From Anatilimnocola aggregata (GTDB taxonomy: Bacteria; Planctomycetota; Planctomycetia; Pirellulales; Pirellulaceae), in contig NZ_CP036274.1 in assembly GCF_007747655.1 (NCBI RefSeq), positions 2,418,001 to 2,482,000 on the forward strand: DNA of 64,000 bases, read 5' to 3'. Positions 8,509 through 17,883 of this stretch are shown one piece after another. The translations under genes and the position numbers were made by a program. Positions within the stretch are counted from its first letter, which is position 1, and the number at the start of each line of letters is the position of its first letter. The notes under the pieces were generated by a model. That model saw only the letters and a list, made by a program, of their open reading frames with translations, had not been told where the DNA came from and made no database searches.

Positions 8509-10086
8509 CTACTCGTAACGCAAGGCTTGAACGGGGTGGAGTCGCGCTGCGCGAATCGCGGGTAGCACGCTGGCCAGGACGGCAATCAACGTCGCGCCGA
8601 TCATCACGCCTACGACAGTCGACGGATTGATGATGGTGGGGATCTCGGAGAAGTAGTAGATCGTCGGATCGAAGACTTCGTGCCCGGTGACCCACTCGAT
8701 TCCCTTGGCGATGTTGTTGATGTAAATCACAAACAGCAGGCCGCCGATCATTCCGACTCCGGAACCGACAAGCCCCAGCGAAAAGCCATAGCTTAGGAAG
8801 ATGCTCATCACACCGCGACTTGGTGCGCCCAGGGCTTTCAAGATGCCAATGTCCTTCGTCTTCTCGACGACGATCATGAAAAACGTTGCGAGAATGCCGA
8901 AGCCGGCGACGGCGATGATCAGGAACAGCAAGATGTTCAGCAGCGTCGTTTCCATTTGCACGGCGGCCAGCAGTGGGCCCTGCATGTCTCGCCAGGTTTG
9001 AATGCGAAACGGAAATTGTTCGGCGGGAAAGCGGGCTCGTAGTTTGTCTCGCACTGCGTTCAAATCGGCACCCGGTTTGAGGCGCATTTGGATGGTGGTC
9101 ACCGCTTCGACCCCAGTCGACGGATCGATCATGCCGCGCATCTCTTGCAAGCGACGGAGCGGAATGAAGGCGAAGCTACTGTCGTACTCGCTCATTTTGC
9201 TTTCGTAGAAATCGACGACGGTGAACATGTCACTCATTGCCTTCGGCGGCTGACCAGCCGAGGGGAAAGTGATGCGCACATCGTCGCCCGGTCGGCAAAG
9301 GAAATAGTCGATGACCTTCCCTTCCGAATCGCGCTGCCGCGAACTGCCGATGGCGATCCCCATGATTACGCCCGCAAATTGATCTTTAGCGGGGTCGAAT
9401 GTATCGCTCGGCGCGGCCGCTTGTTGCGAAGCGAAGGGGTCAGCTGGCGGCGCCGCTTCGGCGGTGGTCGTGGTTGCCCCCTTCTTCGCGTCGGCGGCAT
9501 CTTGAGGTTGCATGGCTCGCGGAACTTGCTGGGACTTAATGAGTGCCTCTTGCTCGGCCTGCATTTCGCGCTCGTACTGAACCTTCATCCGCCGATAAGC
9601 CCAACCAGCCGGAGGCATTGGATGTTTTTCATCGCCATATCCTGCTTCACGCAGCGTGAAGGCGAGCTTCTCGCGATTGCCCGGGTGTAGCAAGTATTCG
9701 CGAAAGTCGCTCACATCGGCGTAGGTATTTTCATCGACACCCACGAGGCTAATCTGCCGCGTAACCCATTGACCGCGCACGGGAACGTTCACCATCGCGG
9801 GGACATGCACCGCATAGGTAATTCCCTTCAAGTCGGGACCGACAATTTTCTTAATCTCTTCGACATGCCACTGCGGATTGCTGAAGCCGTCCATGCCGTG
9901 GGCTTCGAAACAGATATCGGCCAGGATGCTATGGAGGCGAATGTGCATCTCGTGTGCAAAGCCGGCCATCACGCTGTTCACGACAATCAGCGTACCTACG
10001 CCCAGCGTGACGCTAATGATCGAAGCGAGTGCGATGTATCGCGTCCGCAGATACCGCCACGCAAGCAGCAGTTTGTACATGGCCAA
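8509..10086 (-). CDS. FtsX-like ABC permease, LolC/LolE-like
   Basis: This is an inner-membrane subunit of a LolCDE/MacB-class transporter, 525 residues, with ATG start 'MAMYKLLLAWRYLRTRYIAL'. The topology fits the family: one helix near residues 18-42, a large periplasmic domain, then three helices near 385-410, 430-465 and 490-515 with 'MIVVEKTKDIGILKALG', the FtsX-domain coupling signature. Compared with LolC/E (about 400-415 residues), the periplasmic domain carries an extra charged, Ala/Gln/Thr-rich stretch at about residues 165-235 that looks disordered. Only one permease gene is present, so the transporter is probably a homodimer, as in MacB-like systems. It is separated from its ATPase gene by a hairpin repeat. 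Confidence 0.9.
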   Translation of the reverse strand: MAMYKLLLAWRYLRTRYIALASIISVTLGVGTLIVVNSVMAGFAHEMHIRLHSILADICFEAHGMDGFSNPQWHVEEIKKIVGPDLKGITYAVHVPAMVNVPVRGQWVTRQISLVGVDENTYADVSDFREYLLHPGNREKLAFTLREAGYGDEKHPMPPAGWAYRRMKVQYEREMQAEQEALIKSQQVPRAMQPQDAADAKKGATTTTAEAAPPADPFASQQAAAPSDTFDPAKDQFAGVIMGIAIGSSRQRDSEGKVIDYFLCRPGDDVRITFPSAGQPPKAMSDMFTVVDFYESKMSEYDSSFAFIPLRRLQEMRGMIDPSTGVEAVTTIQMRLKPGADLNAVRDKLRARFPAEQFPFRIQTWRDMQGPLLAAVQMETTLLNILLFLIIAVAGFGILATFFMIVVEKTKDIGILKALGAPSRGVMSIFLSYGFSLGLVGSGVGMIGGLLFVIYINNIAKGIEWVTGHEVFDPTIYYFSEIPTIINPSTVVGVMIGATLIAVLASVLPAIRAARLHPVQALRYE

Positions 10087-10210
10087 TCCTTCGGCAGTAT
10101 GGGCGACGATCCGTGCCTGAGTTCCACCAGCGCGGAACTCAACCGCTGAATTGTTGCCGCTCCCGCCCGATTGCCCAATAGCAGTTTGGGGACACGGGGC
10201 GGAAAACCCC

Positions 10211-11800
10211 TTACTCCGGCCGCAGCACCGGGAACAGAATCACGTCGCGGATGGTTTGCGTGTTCGTTAGCAGCATGATGAGGCGGTCGATTCCGATGCC
10301 AAGGCCGCCAGCGGGTGGCATTGCATGCTTCAAAGCGCGGACGAAGTCGGTGTCCATCTTGGCCATCGAATCATCGGCAGCTTGTCCTGCTAGCTGCGTG
10401 CGGAAGAGTTGTTCCTGTAGATCGGGGTCGTTCAGTTCGGTGTACGCATTGGCCACTTCCATGCCGTGCACGAACAGTTCGAACCGCTCGGCAACGGCAG
10501 GATTGCTGGTCTTGCGCTTGGTCAGTGGGCAGATACTCGCCGGGTAATCGGTAACAAAAATCGGCCCAACGAGTGCGTCTTCGACCTTTTCTTCGAAGAC
10601 CTCGCTCTTGATGACGTCGGGGTGTTTCCCAGCTGTTTCGAAACCGATTCTTTCGGCGAGAGCCTTTACCGAGGTTGCATCTTGCGGATCGATGCCGGTG
10701 TGCTCGCGGAAAAGTTCGTCGTACGTCTTGCGTTGGAAAGGCGGGGTGAAGTCAATCTGCTTGTCTCCCCAGGGGCGCACAAAGTTGCCATCGAGTACGC
10801 GAATGGCATCGCAGAGAATGTTTTCGGTCAGGTCCATCATCGTTTCGTAGTTGCCATAAGCCTGATAGACCTCGAGCATCGTGAACTCGGGGTTGTGCTT
10901 GGGGCTGATCCCTTCGTTCCGATAAACGCGACCGAGCTCGTAGACTCGTTCCATGCCGCCGACAAGGAGTCTTTTGAGATGCAACTCGAGCGCGATCCGC
11001 AAATACAACTGCATATCGAGCGTGTTGTGATGCGTGATGAATGGCCGGGCGGCAGCACCACCGGCAATCGTGTGGAGCGTGGGGCCTTCGATTTCGCAGT
11101 AGCCTTGCTCGTTGAGTGTGCGACGAATCGAAGCCACTACTTTGGTGCGACTCAAGAATCGCGGCAGTACACCTTCGGTATAGGCAAGGTCGAGATAACG
11201 CATTCGATGCCGCAGTTCGGGATCGGCCAGACCAGCATGCTTGTCGGGCGGCGGTAGGACGCTCTTCGCGAGAAAATGCAGCTTCTCGGCAAAGATGGTC
11301 GGCTCGCCGAGCTTGGTGTACTTGAACTCGCCATCGACACCGACGAGATCGCCCAGGTCGCAGCACTCGGCCAACTTCCAACTCTCTTCGCCAACCTGAG
11401 CTTGCCCCACGAGCAATTGAAGGCGGCCGGACCAGTCCTGGATATCGATGAAACGGAGTTTGCCTTTATCGCGATGCAGCACAATTCGCCCAGCAGCGCG
11501 GACCTTCGGCCCTTCAAGATCACCCTTGCCCTGTTCGCTTAGCCATTTGCGAAAGTCGAGATCGGGCTGGGCTTCGCGCGAGGGGGGAACGATGGTCTCG
11601 CCCGTTTCCTTACGAAAGACGATTTCACCAGTGCGGGCCCGTATATCGCCGATCAGCAATCGATCATCGAACCGCTGTCCCCACGGATCGACGCCCATTT
11701 CGATCAGTTTGCGCATTTTGTCGCGACGGGCGGCTTCATGCACTCCTTCGCTCTCGGGAGTGGGCTGGGTGGGTTGTGCGGACGGTTCGGGTGCGGTCAT
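10211..11800 (-). CDS. lysS: Lysyl-tRNA synthetase, class II
   Basis: LysS charges tRNA-Lys with lysine in the cytoplasm. I start it at the ATG at 11800 (529 residues). The frame stays open to 12022, but the extra residues look non-coding. After a Pro/Glu/Thr-rich N-terminus, the OB-fold anticodon-binding domain occupies about residues 90-190 ('AAGRIVLHRDKGKLRFIDIQ'). The class II catalytic core then shows motif 2 ('ELGRVYRNEGISPKHNPEF') and motif 3 ('GLGIGIDRLIMLLT') near the C-terminus. Length and motifs are typical of bacterial LysS. It is probably transcribed alone or ahead of the permease gene (124 bp downstream). Confidence 0.96.
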   Translation of the reverse strand: MTAPEPSAQPTQPTPESEGVHEAARRDKMRKLIEMGVDPWGQRFDDRLLIGDIRARTGEIVFRKETGETIVPPSREAQPDLDFRKWLSEQGKGDLEGPKVRAAGRIVLHRDKGKLRFIDIQDWSGRLQLLVGQAQVGEESWKLAECCDLGDLVGVDGEFKYTKLGEPTIFAEKLHFLAKSVLPPPDKHAGLADPELRHRMRYLDLAYTEGVLPRFLSRTKVVASIRRTLNEQGYCEIEGPTLHTIAGGAAARPFITHHNTLDMQLYLRIALELHLKRLLVGGMERVYELGRVYRNEGISPKHNPEFTMLEVYQAYGNYETMMDLTENILCDAIRVLDGNFVRPWGDKQIDFTPPFQRKTYDELFREHTGIDPQDATSVKALAERIGFETAGKHPDVIKSEVFEEKVEDALVGPIFVTDYPASICPLTKRKTSNPAVAERFELFVHGMEVANAYTELNDPDLQEQLFRTQLAGQAADDSMAKMDTDFVRALKHAMPPAGGLGIGIDRLIMLLTNTQTIRDVILFPVLRPE

Positions 11801-12166
11801 GGGGGCACTGCAAGGCAGCAGAAGGTTGTGTGGTGAAAAGAGGAAGACGGGGAAATATTTGAATAAGTTCGCAATTTTAGGGGCTGCCTGGGTGCGGTCA
11901 ACGCCTATGACTTGCGTCCGCATAGACCAAGCTGAGTCGTCGTCTTGCACTGTCCAAACCTTAAGGTCAGCAAGGCGGTGAAAGTTTGAAGTTTGCTGGC
12001 AGCGCAAGCCTTTACATAGCATCGATTAACGAACTCAATCGCGCCAGCCCGTACGTCACAGCTGCGACCGTTTCTACACTTGGCCCAACAATTGCTCACG
12101 GTGGAGTTTGATTGCCGACGGATTTAGCCGTCATGGCCAATTCGATCTTCTTTAGAGGGTAGTCCC
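11801..12166. other. Intergenic region between divergent lysS and a small secreted-protein gene
   Basis: This 366-bp gap must contain the lysS promoter (-) and the promoter of the + strand gene at 12167. The part nearest lysS (11840-11880) is AT-rich and is the likely lysS promoter and leader. I see no T-box, no clear terminator and no additional gene. Confidence 0.4.
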
Positions 12167-12508
12167 ATGCTTCGTTTCTCTGGATTGATGGTGCTGGCGG
12201 CGGTTTTGACCTTGCAAGCCGTCGCCCTGGAGTTGAAAGCGGAGTCGACTGCGCGCCACGCTCAGGCGGTGGCTGAACCCCGACTTCACGAGGGAACGGT
12301 GGTGTCGGCATCGGCAGGTCAGGTAAGTATGCGAGCGACCGATGGCAAGGAACAAGTTTTTAAAATCAACTCAATGACGCGCGTCACGATTAATGGCAAA
12401 CCTGGCAAAGTCGAAGCGCTTGAGGCGGGCACTCCGATTCGAGTCATGGTGGATCAGGCCAACAACGTGACCGCGATATCAACCGTTGATGATCGGAAGC
12501 ATCTTTAG
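12167..12508 (+). CDS. Small secreted protein with a DUF5666-like/OB-type domain
   Basis: A 113-residue protein with a signal peptide at residues 1-20 ('MLRFSGLMVLAAVLTLQAVA'). The mature part (about 40-110) has the pattern 'EGTVVSASAGQVSMRATDGKEQ...INSMTRVTINGKPGK...GTPIRVMVDQANNVTAIS'. This is a short five-stranded beta domain of the kind found in DUF5666-like periplasmic proteins, where a cargo 'hydrated' by a metal or ligand is often suspected but unproven. It lies 22 bp before the transglutaminase-like gene and probably shares its transcript. Assignment to a named family is tentative; that it is exported and folded is clearer. Confidence 0.7.
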   Translation: MLRFSGLMVLAAVLTLQAVALELKAESTARHAQAVAEPRLHEGTVVSASAGQVSMRATDGKEQVFKINSMTRVTINGKPGKVEALEAGTPIRVMVDQANNVTAISTVDDRKHL

Positions 12509-12530
12509 TACCCTTTTTTAGCAGCGAACA

Positions 12531-13595
12531 ATGACACTTTCAGCGCCTAAGACTCTCGCTCCACCACCGCAAACGGCTCCCGCGCAACATTCTGCTGCGT
12601 CTCTGATGCCTGCGACAAACAGCGTACCCGCACCAGCCACTGCGCCGGTGGCAAACACTTCGACCAGTCCACCGCGGCCTGTAGCCAAATCTCCAGAACC
12701 TGTGTTTAGCGAGCAGGTGTCGAGTCAAAAGACGCGCCGATTGAAGGTGCTGCATCGTAATTTGTTTCAATACGATCGTTCGGTGGAACGTAGCGTCCAT
12801 CGGATGCACTTGAAGCCGTTCAGCGATGCGAAACAACGAGTCCTCTCGCATCAGTTGACCTGTCAACCGACCGCCCCGGTCATTGCCTACGAAGATGTCT
12901 TTGGCAACTCCACGATTCGCACCGAAATTCTCGGCCCTTATCAAGAACTGACGATTACAGCCGAGAGCGTTGTTGAACTAGTGGACGACGATCCCTTCGC
13001 ATTTGCCAATTTGCCCATCAGGCCCGCATTCCCTGTCTCTTGGATGCCGTGGGAATTGACGATGCTGTCGCCCTATTTGACGTCGGCTGAACTGCCAGAA
13101 ACGCAACTGCGAGAGTTGTACGACTACGCGATGGCATTTGTTGAGCGAAATTCTCGCGATTTGATGGAGACCCTGTTCGCCATCAACTTGACCCTGTTCC
13201 GGGAATACAAATACGTCCCCGGCAGCACAGCTTTGCAAACGACTGCGTACGATGTGTTCACCGCGAGGCAGGGCGTGTGCCAGGACTTTGCGAATCTGTT
13301 TATTTGCCTCGCCCGTCTGCTGGGTATTCCGGCACGCTATGTTTGTGGCTACGTCTATTGCCCTCAGCTCGATAGCTTGCAGTCGGCGGCCTCGCATGCC
13401 TGGGTCGAATTGTACATTCCGAATGTGGGTTGGAAAGGATTTGATCCCACGAACGGTATTCTCCCGAATCTGGATCACATTCGCGTCGCGGTTGGACGGC
13501 ATTACCTCGATACTGCCCCCCTTGCCGGGACACTATATTCTCCTGCGGCGGAAACCATGTCGGTGCATGTTCACGTATCGGAAGAAAGCAACTGA
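12531..13595 (+). CDS. Transglutaminase-like cysteine protease/amidase family protein
   Basis: A 354-residue protein of the bacterial transglutaminase-like superfamily. Proteins with this 'bact_transglu_N' plus transglutaminase core usually act as proteases or amidases rather than cross-linkers. The first 65 residues are Pro/Ala/Thr-rich without a hydrophobic signal, so it looks cytoplasmic. Residues about 65-155 match the N-terminal beta domain ('LHRNLFQYDRSVERSVHRMHL'). The core at about 190-330 carries the catalytic Cys in 'RQGVCQDFANLF', His in 'SHAWVELY' and Asp in 'GFDPTNG'. In many genomes this family sits with circularly permuted ATP-grasp and alpha-E genes; those partners are absent here, and the neighbours are a small secreted protein and a signalling cluster. 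Confidence 0.88.
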   Translation: MTLSAPKTLAPPPQTAPAQHSAASLMPATNSVPAPATAPVANTSTSPPRPVAKSPEPVFSEQVSSQKTRRLKVLHRNLFQYDRSVERSVHRMHLKPFSDAKQRVLSHQLTCQPTAPVIAYEDVFGNSTIRTEILGPYQELTITAESVVELVDDDPFAFANLPIRPAFPVSWMPWELTMLSPYLTSAELPETQLRELYDYAMAFVERNSRDLMETLFAINLTLFREYKYVPGSTALQTTAYDVFTARQGVCQDFANLFICLARLLGIPARYVCGYVYCPQLDSLQSAASHAWVELYIPNVGWKGFDPTNGILPNLDHIRVAVGRHYLDTAPLAGTLYSPAAETMSVHVHVSEESN

Positions 13596-13684
13596 CGATG
13601 AATCGCAGGCTTTGCTAAACTTGCCTGGGCGTGAGACGGAAACCATGTGAGACCGACAGATTGCATTTTGAGGCGAGGAGAAAC

Positions 13685-14101
13685 ATGGCAACCATATTTG
13701 ACTACGCGGGCTCGCTCCGACGAATGGGGAACGACCGCGGCCTGTTTCAGGACATGATTCTGCTCCTGCGAGAAGATGCCCCCGAGTACCTCAAGGTCAT
13801 TCACCAAAGTTACCATGCCCAGGACTATCCGTCGCTGAAGCGGGCTGCCCACACGCTCAAAGGATTGGTACTCAACTTTGGTGGCACACGCGCCACGCTG
13901 GCTGCTGTTGCCTTGGAATCGCTAGCGAATACGGCTGAGAAAGAACCCGCCGAGAAAACCAACATCCCCGCTGCGATTGAAGAGCTAGTTGCCGCTGTGG
14001 CCGAACTGCAGGCGGCTTTGGCCGAGCATTGCGACGAAGGATCGTCCGCGGCGCCGAGTCTTCCGCAAGGCAGCCACAAGTCAGAAGCGAATAAGTCTTA
14101 A
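13685..14101 (+). CDS. Histidine phosphotransfer (Hpt) domain protein
   Basis: A 138-residue single-domain Hpt protein that would shuttle phosphate between the receivers of a multistep relay in the cytoplasm. ATG 13685 is preceded by a good ribosome site (GGAG, four bases before the ATG). The phospho-acceptor His is in 'KRAAHTLKGLVLNFGG', the Hpt signature, at about residue 60. The remainder is the expected helical bundle with a Ser/Glu-rich tail. It stands directly before a CHASE3 histidine kinase, a lone receiver and a hybrid kinase with two receivers, which makes those receivers its probable partners. Confidence 0.9.
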   Translation: MATIFDYAGSLRRMGNDRGLFQDMILLLREDAPEYLKVIHQSYHAQDYPSLKRAAHTLKGLVLNFGGTRATLAAVALESLANTAEKEPAEKTNIPAAIEELVAAVAELQAALAEHCDEGSSAAPSLPQGSHKSEANKS

Positions 14102-14151
14102 AGAACACACTAGATTCACGCAGGCCTCGAGCTCAGCCGTTCCTTTTTCCT

Positions 14152-15744
14152 ATGCCTAACCATACCTATAACAAGAGCCTGCTCCTGGGATTCTTGCTGG
14201 TCTTCGTTGCGCTCATCGTCAACACGGTGCTGGCCTATTGGAACGTTCAGAGATTGCAATCGAATGCTCAAGCAGTATCTCGCCAGCATTTTGTCATGGG
14301 GGAGCTGCAGCAGCTTTACAACATTCTGTTGAATGCCGAAACGGGCCAGCGAGGTTACTTGATAACGGGCCAGCAAAGCTTTTTGCAGCCTTATCAGAAG
14401 GCTTCGATGGAGTTGCAAGAAAAACTGCGCACCGTCGATAAGCTCGTTTCGACCACACCCGAACGGCAGAAACTGTTCGGGGAGTTGGAAACGAGTGTAG
14501 CTAATCGCATGGAGCTGATTAGCAAATCGATCAACTTGCGAGAGAAAGACGGGATTGAGGCTGTCAGCAACTGGATCTCGGCGGGTGAGGGCAAACGAGC
14601 GATGGATCAAGTCCGGAGCCAGATTTCCGCGATCGAAGCGAAGGAGCGTGAAGTGCTCGAACAGCGGGCGGCGGAATCGCGAGTCAGTTATTGGACGGCG
14701 CTAATAACCGGACTGATATCTTCGGCCCTGGGTTTAGGACTCGTCATATCCGGCTTCGTACTGGTCAGCCGTGACATGGCACAACGGCAACAACTCTCTG
14801 AGGCATTGCAAAAATCGAAAGAGAAATTGGAAGATCGAGTTCGCGCGCGGACGATGGAGATTGAGGCGAGCAACAATGCCTTGCGCGACGAGATCGATAT
14901 TCGGACGAAGGCCGAAACAACGGCAATGCAAGCCGCTCAGGAACTGCAGCGCAGCAATCGCGAACTCGAACAGTTCGCATCCGTTGCCTCCCACGATTTG
15001 CAGGAGCCCCTCCGCAAAATTCAAGCCTTCGGCGATCGTTTGCAGCTTCATTGCAATGAGCAGTTGGGGGAACGTGGCATCGACTACTTGCAGCGAATTC
15101 TGGTTTCCGCTGCCCGCATGCGCAAGTTGATCGACGACCTGCTGACGTACTCGCGTGTCGCGTCGAAGGCCCAGCCCTTCACGGCGGTCGATCTCAACGA
15201 TGTTGCCGAGGAAGTCGTCGGCGATTTGGAGGGGAGACTGCAAGATGTGGGTGGGGTCGTCGAACTCGGCAAGTTGCCGCACTTAGAAGCGGATCCAATG
15301 CAGATGCGGCAGTTGTTTCTCAACTTAATTGCCAACGCCTTGAAGTTTCATCGCCCGGGCGTGCCTCCGGTGGTCAAAGTCACCGCACAGACCATTGCAA
15401 CTCCACCAAAAAGCAGCGGCGACACTTCAGCAGCACCGGCAGCGTACTGCGAGATTACGGTGCAGGACAACGGCATTGGTTTTGAGCAGGTCTATGTCGA
15501 TCGAATCTTCGAACTCTTCCAGCGCCTGCATGGTCGCGACGAGTATCAAGGGACGGGCATGGGATTGGCCATTTGCCGGAAGATCGTCGAACGTCATGCC
15601 GGCACAATCACAGCCCAAAGCGAGCCTGGCCAAGGCTCATGTTTTATTTTCACCTTGCCAATTCAACAACGGGCCGCCCTGCCGGCAACAACGGCAGTTA
15701 CCAGGCCAGCCAACCCGATTAGCAACCAGGAGCTCCGCGCATGA
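14152..15744 (+). CDS. CHASE3-domain membrane histidine kinase
   Basis: A 530-residue sensor kinase. Membrane helices at about 10-28 and 181-206 flank an extracytoplasmic CHASE3-type domain (about 35-178, with 'LLNAETGQRGYLITGQQSFLQPY'). A coiled-coil linker (208-275) leads to the HisKA domain with the phospho-accepting H281 in 'ASVASHDLQEPLRKI' and a HATPase domain with N-box 'NLIANALKF', 'DNGIGF' and 'GTGMGLAI'. The 'SHDLQEPLRK' H-box is the type found in phytochrome-like kinases that pair with Rcp1-like receivers. Exactly such a receiver is encoded next, overlapping this gene by four bases. The ligand is unknown. Confidence 0.93.
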   Translation: MPNHTYNKSLLLGFLLVFVALIVNTVLAYWNVQRLQSNAQAVSRQHFVMGELQQLYNILLNAETGQRGYLITGQQSFLQPYQKASMELQEKLRTVDKLVSTTPERQKLFGELETSVANRMELISKSINLREKDGIEAVSNWISAGEGKRAMDQVRSQISAIEAKEREVLEQRAAESRVSYWTALITGLISSALGLGLVISGFVLVSRDMAQRQQLSEALQKSKEKLEDRVRARTMEIEASNNALRDEIDIRTKAETTAMQAAQELQRSNRELEQFASVASHDLQEPLRKIQAFGDRLQLHCNEQLGERGIDYLQRILVSAARMRKLIDDLLTYSRVASKAQPFTAVDLNDVAEEVVGDLEGRLQDVGGVVELGKLPHLEADPMQMRQLFLNLIANALKFHRPGVPPVVKVTAQTIATPPKSSGDTSAAPAAYCEITVQDNGIGFEQVYVDRIFELFQRLHGRDEYQGTGMGLAICRKIVERHAGTITAQSEPGQGSCFIFTLPIQQRAALPATTAVTRPANPISNQELRA

Positions 15745-16211
15745 CTCGCGAAGGCAACCCAATCACGATTTTGATGGCCGACGACGATGCCGATGATCGT
15801 CAGATGACGCTCGAGGCCTTTGATGAAAGCCGCCTCGCAAATGACCTGCGATTCGTCGAAGACGGTGCCGAGTTAATGGACTATCTCTGCCGCCGCAATA
15901 AGTACAGCGATCCTGCTACCTCGCCCCGCCCAGGGCTGATTCTGCTCGACCTGAACATGCCCAAGAAAGATGGTCGCGAAGCACTGCGAGAAATCAAAGC
16001 CGATCCGAAGCTGCGGAATATTCGCGTGGTCGTCATGACGACTTCCAAGGCAGAGGAAGACATCTTGCGCACGTATGACCTTGGTGCCGAATCCTACGTT
16101 ACCAAACCCGTTACGTTCACCTCGCTCGTCGATGTCATTCGCACGATCGGCAGATACTGGCTGGAAATTGTCGAACTGCCAGCCCGTGGAGAGGGAGACG
16201 GTAATGGGTGA
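15741..16211 (+). CDS. Stand-alone response regulator receiver, Rcp1-like
   Basis: A 156-residue receiver with no output domain. The acidic pocket is D14-D16 ('MADDDADD'), the phosphorylated Asp is D70 in 'LILLDLNMPKKDG', and the switch Thr ('VMTTS') and Lys ('YVTKP') are in place. It resembles the Rcp1 family, which takes phosphate from phytochrome-like kinases. Its ATG overlaps the kinase stop by four bases (ATGA) and its own stop overlaps the next gene, so the three are almost certainly co-translated. Output must come from protein contacts or from the Hpt relay. Confidence 0.93.
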   Translation: MTREGNPITILMADDDADDRQMTLEAFDESRLANDLRFVEDGAELMDYLCRRNKYSDPATSPRPGLILLDLNMPKKDGREALREIKADPKLRNIRVVVMTTSKAEEDILRTYDLGAESYVTKPVTFTSLVDVIRTIGRYWLEIVELPARGEGDGNG

Positions 16212-17862
16212 GGCTCCCGTCCGGGTATTGCTGGTTGAAGATGGTGATGACGATTATGTGCTGACTCGCGAGTTGTTCGCCGAGTTCCCTCGCGGAGCGT
16301 ACACCCTCGACCGCGTCGCGGACTACGAATCGGCAATCAAAACGTTCTCGGAGTGCCATCACGATTTGTACCTGATCGATTACCGCCTCGGGAAGAAGAA
16401 TGGCCTCGATTTAATTGCGGAAGCCCGTCGTTTGGAGTGCCACACCCCCGTCATTATTTTGACCGGGCAGCGTGAACGAGAAATCGACCTGCAGGCAATG
16501 CAGGCAGGGGCTGTTGACTATCTCGTCAAGGATCAACTGGCTGCCGACACGCTCGAACGTTCGATGCGCTATGCGATGCAACGGGCCAGACTCGAAGAAG
16601 TCATTCACAAGGCCAATCAGCAACTCGAAGAAAGAGTAAAGGAGCGGACGGCCGAGTTGGCGCGGGTCAACGAAACACTGCAAAGCGAAATTGCCGAACG
16701 CAAACGTGCCGAAGAAGCGCTCCGCGAGGCCGATCGCCTTAAGGATGAGTTCGTGGCAATGCTTGCCCATGAACTGCACAATCCACTTGCTCCGCTTTCG
16801 GCCGCCCTGCAACTGTTCGAGTTGGGTTCCAATTCTCCTGAACAAAATAAAGAACTGCGGGTCATGATGTCGCGCCAGGTCGAACAACTGGTGCGCCTGA
16901 TCGACGATCTGCTCGATGTCTCCCGCATTTCGCGCGGCAAGTTAAATCTCCGTCGGGAATCGTTCCATCTCTCAGAGGTGATCGACACTGCGCTCGACGT
17001 CAGTCGTCCGATGATCGACTCAGCCCAGCATCGGTTGGAACTTGAACTGCCCGATCAGCCCTTGGCCATCAATGGCGATAAAGTGCGCATTTCGCAGATC
17101 ATCAGCAACTTGCTCATCAACGCCGCCAAGTACACTCCGCCCAATGGGCGAATCGAACTTCACATTCGTCGCGAAGCGGCCCATGCCGTCATCCGTGTGA
17201 GCGACAATGGCGTGGGAATTCCACCAGAGATGCTGACGAAGGTCTTCGAACTGTTCACGCAGGTCGATAGTTCGCATACGCGCACACACGGCGGTTTGGG
17301 TATCGGTCTCACACTGGTGAAAACGTTGGTCGAAATGCACGAAGGATCGATTGTCGCCAAGAGTCAGGGCGAAGGCTTTGGCAGCGAATTCATTGTGCGA
17401 TTGCCGCTCGCGCAAACGAGCGTCCCGATCAAGCCAATCGAAACTGCTCCGCCAGTTGTGCCGCTGAGATCGATACCGGCCAATCGCATCTTGATCGTTG
17501 ATGACAACGAATCGGCTGGCTACTTGCTCGGTCGATTGCTACAAAAATTAGGTCAGCACGTCCACACCGTCAGCAGTGCCACCGCTGCGCTGGAAGTTGT
17601 CTCGTCGCTGAAGCCGGATATTTTGATCTCGGACATTGCGATGCCCGGCATGTCGGGCTACGAACTTGCCAGCGAAATCCGCGCGCGCGGCGAGTCTCCT
17701 CAACCTACGTTGATCGCGCTGACCGGCTACGGCCGCGAATCGGATCGCCAGCAGGCTCGCGAAGCGGGCTTCGATCATCATCTGACCAAGCCCGTCGATT
17801 TGCAGGCCCTTGAGCAACTGTTGATTAAGCTCAATGGCACGGCAGCCGACCAGGCACCTTGA
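16204..17862 (+). CDS. Cytoplasmic hybrid histidine kinase, REC-HisKA-HATPase-REC
   Basis: I start this at ATG 16204 (552 residues); the longer open frame upstream overlaps the preceding receiver gene too far. Receiver 1 (about 5-125) has phospho-Asp D59 in 'LYLIDYRLGKKNG'. A coiled coil at 130-178 leads to HisKA with H189 in 'VAMLAHELHNPLAPL', then the HATPase domain ('NLLINAAKYTPP', 'DNGVGI', 'GGLGIGL'). Receiver 2 (about 428-545) has D477 in 'DILISDIAMPGMSG' and the Lys in 'HLTKPVD'. No membrane segment is present, so the N-terminal receiver is the input, probably loaded from the neighbouring kinase or Hpt protein. The start overlaps the upstream gene by eight bases. Confidence 0.93.
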   Translation: MGEAPVRVLLVEDGDDDYVLTRELFAEFPRGAYTLDRVADYESAIKTFSECHHDLYLIDYRLGKKNGLDLIAEARRLECHTPVIILTGQREREIDLQAMQAGAVDYLVKDQLAADTLERSMRYAMQRARLEEVIHKANQQLEERVKERTAELARVNETLQSEIAERKRAEEALREADRLKDEFVAMLAHELHNPLAPLSAALQLFELGSNSPEQNKELRVMMSRQVEQLVRLIDDLLDVSRISRGKLNLRRESFHLSEVIDTALDVSRPMIDSAQHRLELELPDQPLAINGDKVRISQIISNLLINAAKYTPPNGRIELHIRREAAHAVIRVSDNGVGIPPEMLTKVFELFTQVDSSHTRTHGGLGIGLTLVKTLVEMHEGSIVAKSQGEGFGSEFIVRLPLAQTSVPIKPIETAPPVVPLRSIPANRILIVDDNESAGYLLGRLLQKLGQHVHTVSSATAALEVVSSLKPDILISDIAMPGMSGYELASEIRARGESPQPTLIALTGYGRESDRQQAREAGFDHHLTKPVDLQALEQLLIKLNGTAADQAP

Positions 17863-17883
17863 GTTTCAGCTGGGCAGGATTGT

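Noticed and set aside
10466-11257. 263-codon + strand frame inside lysS
   Set aside because: Antisense to class II synthetase motifs; shadow.
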